Below the pieces are notes generated by a model. That model ran no database searches and was not told where the DNA came from. It worked only from the letters and a program-made list of their open reading frames with translations. This document shows positions 5,857 to 11,933 of a stretch of 12,869 nt of DNA, piece after piece. Position 1 is the stretch's first letter. Each line of letters begins with the position of its first letter. This DNA comes from Pseudomonadota bacterium. Its GTDB lineage: Bacteria > Pseudomonadota > Alphaproteobacteria > Rhizobiales > Rhizobiaceae. Where the stretch lies: NCBI GenBank assembly GCA_023387715.1, contig JAEWHQ010000144.1, positions 1-12,869 on the forward strand. Direction: 5' to 3'. The translations under genes were made by a program, and so were the position numbers.

Positions 5857-6543
5857 TTAAATCTGGTTCAACGAACGAATGATCCAGTTTAAGCCTTTGA
5901 TATAGCTTGCATCCCAATCGCCTGAATCATAGGCCATTTGCGAAGCGAGCAAAGGATATTTTTCTGTTTGCGCCTGCATGAATTCTTTGATCTGCGGTCG
6001 CGCATTATCCCCGCCGCCATTTTGCCATGCAATTTGTGTGACCACCGAGCCAATCATAAAATTGGACAATGTATAGCCAGCTTGAATGACGTCTGTTGCC
6101 TCAAGGCCTGAATGCATCAAAATTCGTCGCAAATATTCAGAGCGCTCCAAAGCATTGGGGCCAATAAAAGGGCGAAAACCGATCAATGCAGGTGCCCAAT
6201 GATGACGCAATAAAACACGTCGCCACTCATGCATATAAGCAATCAGCGTAACCTGCCAGTCGTCACTTTCCGACGGATAGGTAATTTCGCTCAACACAGC
6301 ATCCAGTGCTAGTTCCAGCACATCATCACGAGTTTCGACATGCCAATAAAGGGAAGCCGCACCCGCATTTAAATGCTGGGCAAGCTTGCGCATGGTAAGC
6401 CCTGCCAATCCCTGCTGATCAAGGATTTCCAATGCAGCATCCAGAATACGCTCTTTTGATAAAGCAGGCACTTCTCGTTCCGGTTTAACTGGCTTCAGCC
6501 AAACAGACTGCCCCATTTTCGTCTTATCTGATTTTTCCGCCAT
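5857..6543 (-). CDS. TetR family transcriptional regulator
   Basis: A 228-residue TetR-type repressor. After a charged N-terminal extension of about 28 residues, the HTH spans roughly 29-80, with LSKERILDAALEIL, LTMRKLAQHLNAGAASLYWHV and a following DDVLELALDAVL helix. The ASLYWHV form and the C-terminal part are those of the tetracycline-repressor-like subclass (TetR_C), which senses small hydrophobic molecules. It diverges from a GNAT acetyltransferase. The 132-base gap contains a perfect palindrome that is the likely operator for both genes. The first ATG is weakly served by a ribosome site; Met10 is an alternative start. No efflux pump is visible, so its main regulated partner in this window is the acetyltransferase. 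Confidence 0.9.
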   Translation of the reverse strand: MAEKSDKTKMGQSVWLKPVKPEREVPALSKERILDAALEILDQQGLAGLTMRKLAQHLNAGAASLYWHVETRDDVLELALDAVLSEITYPSESDDWQVTLIAYMHEWRRVLLRHHWAPALIGFRPFIGPNALERSEYLRRILMHSGLEATDVIQAGYTLSNFMIGSVVTQIAWQNGGGDNARPQIKEFMQAQTEKYPLLASQMAYDSGDWDASYIKGLNWIIRSLNQI

Positions 6544-6575
6544 GACCGATCTACCCTGCCGCCCTGCACTGCCAC

Positions 6576-6604
6576 TTGACTCTTTTCATACCACTATACA
6601 TATT
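6576..6604 (+). promoter_or_regulatory. candidate sigma-70 promoter for the GNAT gene
   Basis: TTGACT (6576-6581) and CATATT (6599-6604) are separated by 17 bases, with transcription expected near 6611, inside the adjacent palindrome. The -35 box is good and the -10 box fair. The position gives a leader of about 65 bases before the ATG at 6676. Confidence 0.45.
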
Positions 6605-6606
6605 TA

Positions 6607-6621
6607 TCGAACACTGTTCGA
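6607..6621. promoter_or_regulatory. TetR operator candidate, perfect 15-bp palindrome
   Basis: TCGAACA-C-TGTTCGA is perfectly symmetric about position 6614. It lies in the gap between the divergent tetR and GNAT genes and overlaps the predicted start of the plus-strand promoter. Binding there would block the acetyltransferase promoter and probably tetR itself. The arrangement is the classic one for an autoregulating TetR protein. Confidence 0.65.
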
Positions 6622-6675
6622 GTTAAGAAAATGATACTTGATTATTGAACGTAAAAGCGGAAATTGAAGAGGTAA

Positions 6676-7239
6676 ATGCTTAATATGACACCGCCAGCTC
6701 TCAAAACCAGCTTACTAAAACACCTGCCTGTCAGCAATGCGCAGCTTAGTTTACGCGCCATGAAGCAAGCAGACGCGGCTGCCTATGCCGCTGGCACGAT
6801 GGATGCTGCGGTTAAACAATTTGGTCATTTGCCGCTTGAACATTACACGCCTGAAATTGTGAGCGAAATGATTGATGGCTCAATCGCCGATGGTTTGCAT
6901 AGCGGAAATTTAGCAGTTTTAACAATTGCCGACACTGCATCCGACCGCTTTGCTGGTAGTCTGGTTTTGTTTGATTTCACCGAGCATGACGCCGAAATTG
7001 GTTATTGGGTTGCGCCTGATTACCGAGGGCAAAATATTGCTTATAAAGCTTTGATGCTGGCAGCTGATTATGCACGCGCTTTAGGACTGCACCAGTTACG
7101 CGCCAGAACCGTTACCGACAATCCGGCATCCATACATGTTTTACATAAAGCCGGTTTTAAGCAAAACGGTTTGCCTGAGGCGGAAACTGCGCCTTCCGGT
7201 AAAACCGAGCTGATCCTTAAATTTGCGGTGCAATTATAA
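6676..7239 (+). CDS. GNAT family N-acetyltransferase (RimJ/RimL-like)
   Basis: A 187-residue GCN5-related acetyltransferase. Motif A, which binds acetyl-CoA, is AEIGYWVAPDYRGQNIAYKAL (106-126). The later TDNPASIHVLHKAGFKQNG segment (148-165) is the RimJ/RimL-type motif B with Asn149 and Ser152. The pyrophosphate loop reads RGQNIA, with Asn120 where the second glycine of RGxGxA is usual. The ATG at 6676 follows AGAGG closely; ATG 6685 is a less likely alternative. Divergent from the TetR gene and probably its target. The acceptor cannot be predicted; RimJ/RimL relatives acetylate protein N-termini, small amines or antibiotics. It does not adjoin the yjhX-like gene, and I see no reason to call it YjhQ. 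Confidence 0.88.
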   Translation: MLNMTPPALKTSLLKHLPVSNAQLSLRAMKQADAAAYAAGTMDAAVKQFGHLPLEHYTPEIVSEMIDGSIADGLHSGNLAVLTIADTASDRFAGSLVLFDFTEHDAEIGYWVAPDYRGQNIAYKALMLAADYARALGLHQLRARTVTDNPASIHVLHKAGFKQNGLPEAETAPSGKTELILKFAVQL

Positions 7240-7257
7240 TCAACCAAATAAATGCAG

Positions 7258-7276
7258 TTGCAAATCAATTGCAAAT
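7258..7276. repeat. tandem TTGCAAAT direct repeat upstream of the irr promoter
   Basis: TTGCAAAT occurs at 7258-7265 and 7269-7276, an 11-base period, so both copies face the same side of the helix. The second copy ends 3 bases before the predicted -35 box. This spacing suits an activator, or a repressor covering the promoter. TTGCAA is itself palindromic, so each half may bind a dimer. Confidence 0.5.
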
Positions 7277-7279
7277 AAC

Positions 7280-7307
7280 TTGACCCGGCTTTATTTTCGC
7301 TTATTCT
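7280..7307 (+). promoter_or_regulatory. irr promoter candidate
   Basis: TTGACC (7280-7285), a 16-base spacer and TATTCT (7302-7307) make a good sigma-70-type promoter. Transcription would begin at about 7313-7315, at the left arm of the hairpin described next. This excludes the upstream in-frame ATG at 7308 as the irr start. Confidence 0.6.
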
Positions 7308-7309
7308 AT

Positions 7310-7343
7310 GGTCAGCTTTGAATTTCACGCATTAAAGCTGACC
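7310..7343 (+). promoter_or_regulatory. 10-bp inverted repeat at the irr transcript start
   Basis: GGTCAGCTTT (7310-7319) and AAAGCTGACC (7334-7343) are perfectly complementary around a 14-base loop; a G-U and an A-U pair could extend the stem to 12. It covers the predicted transcription start and lies 30 bases before the irr ATG. It may be an operator, for example for autoregulation, or a 5' leader structure. No T-run follows, so it is not a terminator. Confidence 0.55.
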
Positions 7344-7373
7344 GTCACCTTTTGCAAAATACCGGATCATCAC

Positions 7374-7841
7374 ATGCTGTTCATACATGAGGAAACCCGC
7401 AAACGCTTATTATCATCGGATAAACCAGACGATGAACGTTTGCAGGAAATTTCTGCTCGCCTCAGAAAAGTGGGCTTACGGCCAACAAAACAGCGTCTGA
7501 ATATTGGCAGATTACTTTTTGGCGCATCGCATCGTCACATCACCGCCGATGATTTGTTTCAGGAGATTCAAACCACAGGCGAGCATTTATCGCTGGCGAC
7601 CATATACAATACGCTGCATCATTTTAGTGAAGCAGGCTTATTGCGTCGCATCTGCACAGGCAGCGAACGGGTTTATTTTGATACCGATACCGGTGATCAT
7701 CATCATTTTTACGTGCAGGACGAAGACCGGATAGTTGATGCTCCTGCCGGTGATACAATTATCAATCGCCTCCCGGAAGCGCCTGAAGGCTATGAGATAG
7801 CCAAAGTGGATGTGGTTATTCATCTCAAACCTAAGAGCTAA
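7374..7841 (+). CDS. irr: Irr-type iron response regulator (Fur superfamily)
   Basis: A 155-residue Fur-family protein with Irr features. The winged helix includes GLRPTKQRLNIGRLLF (35-50) and LSLATIYNTLHHFSEAGLL (72-90). The dimerisation domain contains DHHHFYV, the HHH run at 109-111 associated with heme and metal sensing in rhizobial Irr. It ends EGYEIAKVDVVIHLKPK, as Irr proteins do. The zinc-binding CxxC pairs of true Fur are absent; the only cysteine is Cys94, and there is no N-terminal heme regulatory motif. Irr coordinates heme synthesis and iron uptake under iron limitation. The frame is open from ATG 7308, but that lies in the promoter; ATG 7374 gives the expected length though with a weak ribosome site. 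The neighbour msrPQ converges with a one-base gap. Confidence 0.88.
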   Translation: MLFIHEETRKRLLSSDKPDDERLQEISARLRKVGLRPTKQRLNIGRLLFGASHRHITADDLFQEIQTTGEHLSLATIYNTLHHFSEAGLLRRICTGSERVYFDTDTGDHHHFYVQDEDRIVDAPAGDTIINRLPEAPEGYEIAKVDVVIHLKPKS

Positions 7842-7842
7842 C

Positions 7843-8463
7843 TCATTTAAGCTTGCGCAGTTTCCTTTTTAAAGCACGGCGAACACGATACAAAAGCATC
7901 AGGATAATGAGTGCGATATACAAATAATGATCAAGGCTCAGCACTTTCGTAGACAATGAAAAGTGAAGCAAAACCAGCACGGCCACACCATAAATAAGCC
8001 GGTGCAACCATATCCATTTTCGACCCATTTTACGGATGGAAAAATTATTGGATGTCAGAGCAAGTGGCACCAGCAGCCCCAATGCCACCATACCAAACAT
8101 GATAAAGGGTCGCTTGACGACATCATCCCAAAGGGTTGAAAAATCCATCGCCAGATCAAGCAGCAGATAGGCTGCCAGATGCATCAGGGCATAATAAAAA
8201 CTTAGCAGACCAAGCGCACGGCGATAGCGGATAAAATTCCAGCCAAAAGCATCACGCAGCGGCGAAATTGCCAGCGTTAATATAAGAAAGCGTAACGCCC
8301 AAAGACCCAGTGCCTGCTCAAAACTTTTAACCGGATCCGCGCCTAACTGATTAGTTGCGCCCAGATAAAAATACCAAATCGCCGGTATAAAACCGATGAT
8401 ATAAACAGCGGCATTGACTAAACCCTGACAGCGTTTGGGTACAGACAACGAAAAGCGCGGCAT
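7843..8463 (-). CDS. msrQ: MsrQ, heme-binding membrane subunit of the MsrPQ methionine sulfoxide reductase
   Basis: A 206-residue inner-membrane b-type heme protein of the ferric reductase-like transmembrane family, with about six hydrophobic spans. Conserved histidines suited to heme ligation are His95 (YYALMHLAAYLL), His154 (WLHRLIYG) and His167 (LVLLHFSLS). The RRALGLLSFYYALMH and RKMGRKWIWLHRL segments are characteristic of MsrQ/YedZ. It passes electrons from the quinone pool or a cytosolic flavin reductase to periplasmic MsrP. The C-terminus is a basic tail. Its ATG overlaps the msrP stop by one base (TAATG), so translation is coupled. It converges on irr with a one-base gap and no room for a terminator. 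Confidence 0.93.
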   Translation of the reverse strand: MPRFSLSVPKRCQGLVNAAVYIIGFIPAIWYFYLGATNQLGADPVKSFEQALGLWALRFLILTLAISPLRDAFGWNFIRYRRALGLLSFYYALMHLAAYLLLDLAMDFSTLWDDVVKRPFIMFGMVALGLLVPLALTSNNFSIRKMGRKWIWLHRLIYGVAVLVLLHFSLSTKVLSLDHYLYIALIILMLLYRVRRALKRKLRKLK

Positions 8464-9410
8464 TAGAAATGCGCTTTCAAATCCATACCCGCATAAAGAG
8501 CGGCCACTTCATCAGCATAACCATTAAAGGGCAGAGTTGGCCTGCGATTAGCACCGAAGAAACCGCCCTCCCCAATCCGGCGCTCTGTCGCCTGGCTCCA
8601 GCGCGGATGATCAACTGCCGGGTTAACATTGGCATAAAAGCCATACTCCTGCGGATTGGCAATTTGCCAGGTATTTTTAGGCTCCTGATCGGTGAGCGTA
8701 ATGCGGGTGATCGATTTGATGCCTTTAAAGCCATATTTCCATGGCACAACAAGACGAAGCGGCGCGCCATTTTGATTAAGCAATGTCTCACCATAAAGAC
8801 CAACAGCCAATAATGTCAGCGGGTTCATGGCTTCATCAAGCCGCAAACCTTCAACATAGGGCCAGTCAAGTGATTGAAAAAAGCCTGATTGACCTGGCAT
8901 TTCATCCGGCCGGACAATAGTTTCAAAACGGACATATTTCGCACTGCCCAAAGGTTCAGCTTTTTTCAACAAAGCCGCCAGCGGAAAACCATCCCACGGA
9001 ATAACCATTGACCATGCCTCGACACAGCGCATGCGATAAACGCGGCTTTCAACGGTCAGTTCTTTGATCAGCTTATCAAGATCAAATGTGGCTGGCTTGC
9101 TGACCATCCCATCAATTGTCACTGTCCACGGGTTTGGCTTGAAATTACCAGACAATTTAGACGGATCATCTTTGTTTAAGCCAAATTCATAGAAATTATT
9201 ATAAGTCGTGACATCTTTCTGCGGTGTCAGTTTCTCATCCAGCACATATGCGCTGCTTGAAGAATTAAGCGCTGCTGCATCAGCGTATTTTGTTGTCGCA
9301 AGTGATGTGACCCCGAGCGCTGCAAGCTTTAAAAAAGCACGGCGCTGCATATAAACAGACTGTGGCGTGATTTCAGACGACGGAATTTTAGGTGGATGAT
9401 AAACAGCCAT
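8463..9410 (-). CDS. msrP: MsrP, Tat-exported molybdopterin catalytic subunit of methionine sulfoxide reductase
   Basis: A 315-residue sulfite-oxidase-fold molybdoenzyme that reduces methionine sulfoxide in periplasmic proteins. The Tat motif is [11 protein letters not shown] (from Arg23-Arg24), followed by a hydrophobic stretch and a likely cleavage near [15 protein letters not shown] before it is the usual MsrP N-terminus. Cys129 in [15 protein letters not shown] is the molybdenum ligand, and [14 protein letters not shown] is the cofactor-binding region. I chose the ATG at 9410 because it gives the family N-terminus; the frame is open to an ATG at 9455 that would add 15 uncharacteristic residues. 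It is first in a two-gene operon with msrQ. A perfect TTGACA (complement of 9478-9483) lies upstream between the arms of an inverted repeat. Confidence 0.94.
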   Translation of the reverse strand: MAVYHPPKIPSSEITPQSVYMQRRAFLKLAALGVTSLATTKYADAAALNSSSSAYVLDEKLTPQKDVTTYNNFYEFGLNKDDPSKLSGNFKPNPWTVTIDGMVSKPATFDLDKLIKELTVESRVYRMRCVEAWSMVIPWDGFPLAALLKKAEPLGSAKYVRFETIVRPDEMPGQSGFFQSLDWPYVEGLRLDEAMNPLTLLAVGLYGETLLNQNGAPLRLVVPWKYGFKGIKSITRITLTDQEPKNTWQIANPQEYGFYANVNPAVDHPRWSQATERRIGEGGFFGANRRPTLPFNGYADEVAALYAGMDLKAHF

Positions 9411-9459
9411 TTGCCATGTCCGGTACAGTTGAAAATTGATAGCATCACATGACACAGAA

Positions 9460-9510
9460 ATTTGTGCAAATTAGGTCTGTCAACATAAGCGGATATGCTA
9501 CTGCACAAAT
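9460..9510. promoter_or_regulatory. msrP promoter region with spaced 9-bp inverted repeat
   Basis: ATTTGTGCA (9460-9468) and TGCACAAAT (9502-9510) are exact reverse complements, with centres 42 bases apart, about four helical turns. Between them on the minus strand is a consensus -35 box, TTGACA (9483-9478). The left arm falls in the spacer or -10 zone, where the -10 match itself is poor (TTTCTG or ATTTCT). Weak -10 plus flanking half sites suggests a regulated msrPQ promoter. Another AT-rich repeat, GAATATT at 9550-9556 with AATATTC at 9566-9572, lies nearer the amidohydrolase gene and may be chance. Confidence 0.45.
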
Positions 9511-9636
9511 AATGTGTTGTCAGCGGCAGGCACAGTATAGGCATATAAAGAATATTCTGAAATTTAATATTCCACTCATTAATCTTATGCTACAGCTTAA
9601 ATAATTAGTAAAATCTTCAAAAGACAGGGATTTCCT

Positions 9637-11094
9637 ATGATCGTTGGATTAGGTGCGCGTTATCAGAACTATGCCCATGGATTTGGTTGTTTGTGCCACA
9701 GTAACATCATTACGGAACTGACCGATCGCGTGAGCAAATCCGTTTCAAGACGCTCTGTTCTGCGCGGTATTATGGCTACGATGGCTGCTGTCGGCGTTGG
9801 CAGTGGCAGCGCTTTGGCTGCTGAAAACACTGAGCGCCCACTGGTACTGAAAAATGTCCGCATCTTTAACGGTCAGGATGCCAAACTTATTGAAGGCAAA
9901 AGCGTTCTTGTCGTCAAAAATCGTATCGAAAATATTATCGGTGCTGATGAGACGGTAGAAAATGCGCAAATCATTGATTGCGGCAATCGCGTTCTCATGC
10001 CGGGCATGATTGATGCCCATTGGCACAGTATTCTGGCAGCGATCCCGCAGATGGTCGCGATGACATCAGATGTCGCATATATTCATCTGGTTGCAGCAGA
10101 AGAAGCGCAACGAACATTGATGCGTGGTTTCACCACTATCCGCGACGTGGGCGGCCCATCTTTCGCGCTCAAACGCGCCATTGATGAAGGACGGATCGCG
10201 GGCCCGCGGATTTATCCGTCCGGTGCGATGATTTCGCAGACATCCGGTCATGGTGATTTTCGTATGCGCACCGATATTCCGCGCCATAGCAGCAATGATA
10301 TAAGCCTTGCGGAATCCGCAGGTATTGCGGCTATTGCGGATGGTGAGGCAGAGGTTCTGCGTCGTGTGCGTGAACAATTAATGCTTGGTGCCAGCCAGAT
10401 TAAAATTTTGGTCGGCGGCGGCGTTGCCTCAACCTATGATCCGTTTGATTCAATTCAGTTCACGGAAGCCGAAATTCGTGCAGCCGTTACTGCCGCCTCG
10501 GATTGGGGCACTTATGTTTGCTCCCATGTTTACACATCAGCCGGCATTCAGCGCGCGCTTAAATGTGGTGTAAAATCGATTGAGCATGGCCAGCTTGCCG
10601 ATGAAGAAACAGTCAAGCAAATTGCCGATGCCGGTGCATGGTGGAGCTTGCAGCCGTTTTTGGCCGATGAAGATTCCAATGTTTACCCGACCCAGCTTCA
10701 GCGCGACCAGCAAAAAATGGTGGCCGAAGGCACAATGCGTGCTTTTGATCTGGGGCAGAAATACAATGTCAAAATGGCATGGGGCACCGACATTCTTTTC
10801 AACCCGAAAGGTACACCAACACAGGGCAAACAACTGGCAAAAATTGCCCGTTGGTTTGACAATGCCGATGTGTTGAAAATGGCAACCCATACCAATGCGC
10901 AACTGCTGGCCATGTCCGGCCCGCGCAATCCTTATACTTTAGCCGTTGGTGTGATTGAGGCCGGTGCTGCAGCCGATATGCTGCTTGTTGACGGCAATCC
11001 GTTGGAAGATATCAATCTCATTGCTGATCCGGATAAGAACTTCAAACTGATTATGAAAAACGGCCGTATCCATAAAAACGAGCTGAGCGCTTAA
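9637..11094 (+). CDS. Tat-exported metal-dependent amidohydrolase (imidazolonepropionase/Xaa-dipeptidase-like)
   Basis: A 485-residue amidohydrolase-superfamily enzyme with a full binuclear-type metal set: His128 and His130 (DAHWHS), the carboxylatable Lys256 (QIKILVGGG), His297 (CSHVYT), His317 (IEHG) and Asp385 (WGTD). Relatives in this branch act on dipeptides such as Xaa-Pro or Xaa-Arg, or on related amides; the substrate here is not determined. The N-terminus carries a Tat motif, SRRSVLRG (37-44), a hydrophobic stretch and an ALAA-like cleavage site near 62, indicating periplasmic location. The region before the twin arginines is unusually long and includes CLCH at 18-21. AGGGA lies 6 bases before the ATG. 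It is followed by a terminator and converges on a GntR gene linked to a peptidase-like gene, so a peptide-use role is plausible. Confidence 0.9.
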   Translation: MIVGLGARYQNYAHGFGCLCHSNIITELTDRVSKSVSRRSVLRGIMATMAAVGVGSGSALAAENTERPLVLKNVRIFNGQDAKLIEGKSVLVVKNRIENIIGADETVENAQIIDCGNRVLMPGMIDAHWHSILAAIPQMVAMTSDVAYIHLVAAEEAQRTLMRGFTTIRDVGGPSFALKRAIDEGRIAGPRIYPSGAMISQTSGHGDFRMRTDIPRHSSNDISLAESAGIAAIADGEAEVLRRVREQLMLGASQIKILVGGGVASTYDPFDSIQFTEAEIRAAVTAASDWGTYVCSHVYTSAGIQRALKCGVKSIEHGQLADEETVKQIADAGAWWSLQPFLADEDSNVYPTQLQRDQQKMVAEGTMRAFDLGQKYNVKMAWGTDILFNPKGTPTQGKQLAKIARWFDNADVLKMATHTNAQLLAMSGPRNPYTLAVGVIEAGAAADMLLVDGNPLEDINLIADPDKNFKLIMKNGRIHKNELSA

Positions 11095-11109
11095 TTTGTT
11101 CAAGACATT

Positions 11110-11139
11110 AAAAAAGCCGCGTAAGACGCGGCTTTTTTT
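11110..11139. terminator. bidirectional Rho-independent terminator
   Basis: GCCGCG (11116-11121) and CGCGGC (11127-11132) pair around TAAGA. They are flanked by an A-run on the left and seven T on the right, so the stem extends by A-T pairs and both strands get a T-tract. It lies between the convergent stops of the amidohydrolase and gntR genes. Confidence 0.9.
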
Positions 11140-11142
11140 GTT

Positions 11143-11922
11143 TTATCCGGAACTGCGGCTTAGCAAATCGCTATTGAAAGCGGCATCAAGCCGGCACATA
11201 AAATCTTCTGCGCAGCACATATGCTCTTTCATAATATGCACAACAGCATCTCTGTCCTGCCGCTTGAAAGCTTCGACCAAGGCAATATGGCTTTCCACAT
11301 TATGATCGCCAAATTGTTCATGTTCGGTAAGACTTGGCGAGCGGAAGCTGACCAGATCACGCAGCAGACTATTGAGAAAACGGCAGATGAAAATCAGCAG
11401 CGGATTGTCGGAAGCATCACATAAAATATCGTGAAACTCCGTTTCAGCCGTACGCCCGATAGCACGATTGCCATCACGATTGGCTTCAACGCAAATCCTG
11501 ATATTCTCTTCCAGCTTACGATAATCTTCATCTGTCAGCTTGCCAACCACACTGAGCGCCAGCGCAACCTCAATGGATTTACGTACTTCATAAACATTTT
11601 GAAACGTTAGCGTTTGAAAATGCATATATTGGCGTAATTGCTGAATGGCGATTTCAAGCGATGCCGGTTGAATTTCCGGCCCCCCATTGGGGCCGGATTG
11701 CATCGCAATCAATCCTTCAACTTCAAGTGCTTTCAGCGCTTCTCTGATTGTGCCTTTGGCGCAACCATAATGCTCCATCAACGCTTTTTCATGGGGCAAA
11801 CGATCGCCGGGAACCATTTTTTCACGCGCGATTGTGCGTCGTAAATCTTCCGCAATCTGATCAGAAAGTTTAATTCGCTTGAACTTAACTGCCTTATCAA
11901 TTTTGCCTGACACCTGATCCAT
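11143..11922 (-). CDS. GntR family regulator, FadR/FCD subfamily
   Basis: A 259-residue GntR-type regulator. The winged helix is at about 20-85, with GDRLPHEKALMEHYGCAKGTIREALKALEVEGLI. The all-helical FCD effector domain spans about 108-245. Its expected metal-site histidines are His164 (EFHDIL), His212 (ESHIALVEAF) and His234 (KEHM); the aspartate often found four residues before the first is Glu160. Such regulators sense small carboxylates or amino-acid-like effectors. AGGA lies 7 bases before the ATG, within an 11-base gap after the M81-family gene, so the two are almost certainly one operon. It probably represses that operon, and possibly the convergent amidohydrolase gene. Confidence 0.92.
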   Translation of the reverse strand: MDQVSGKIDKAVKFKRIKLSDQIAEDLRRTIAREKMVPGDRLPHEKALMEHYGCAKGTIREALKALEVEGLIAMQSGPNGGPEIQPASLEIAIQQLRQYMHFQTLTFQNVYEVRKSIEVALALSVVGKLTDEDYRKLEENIRICVEANRDGNRAIGRTAETEFHDILCDASDNPLLIFICRFLNSLLRDLVSFRSPSLTEHEQFGDHNVESHIALVEAFKRQDRDAVVHIMKEHMCCAEDFMCRLDAAFNSDLLSRSSG

Positions 11923-11933
11923 ATTTTATCCTG

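Noticed and set aside
6676..7239. GNAT gene as the YjhQ antitoxin of the yjhX-like gene
   Set aside because: It is more than 2.6 kb away, on the other strand, and tied to its own TetR and operator. It looks like an ordinary RimJ/RimL-type enzyme.
7308..7373. Longer irr start at ATG 7308
   Set aside because: This ATG directly follows the predicted -10 box and lies before the expected transcription start; the added residues are not Irr-like.
8469..8813. Plus-strand 114-codon frame antisense to msrP
   Set aside because: It mirrors a well-supported msrP coding region and has no family features of its own.
10537..10902. Minus-strand 121-codon frame antisense to the amidohydrolase
   Set aside because: It overlaps metal-ligand codons of a clear enzyme; its composition is that of a reverse-strand shadow.
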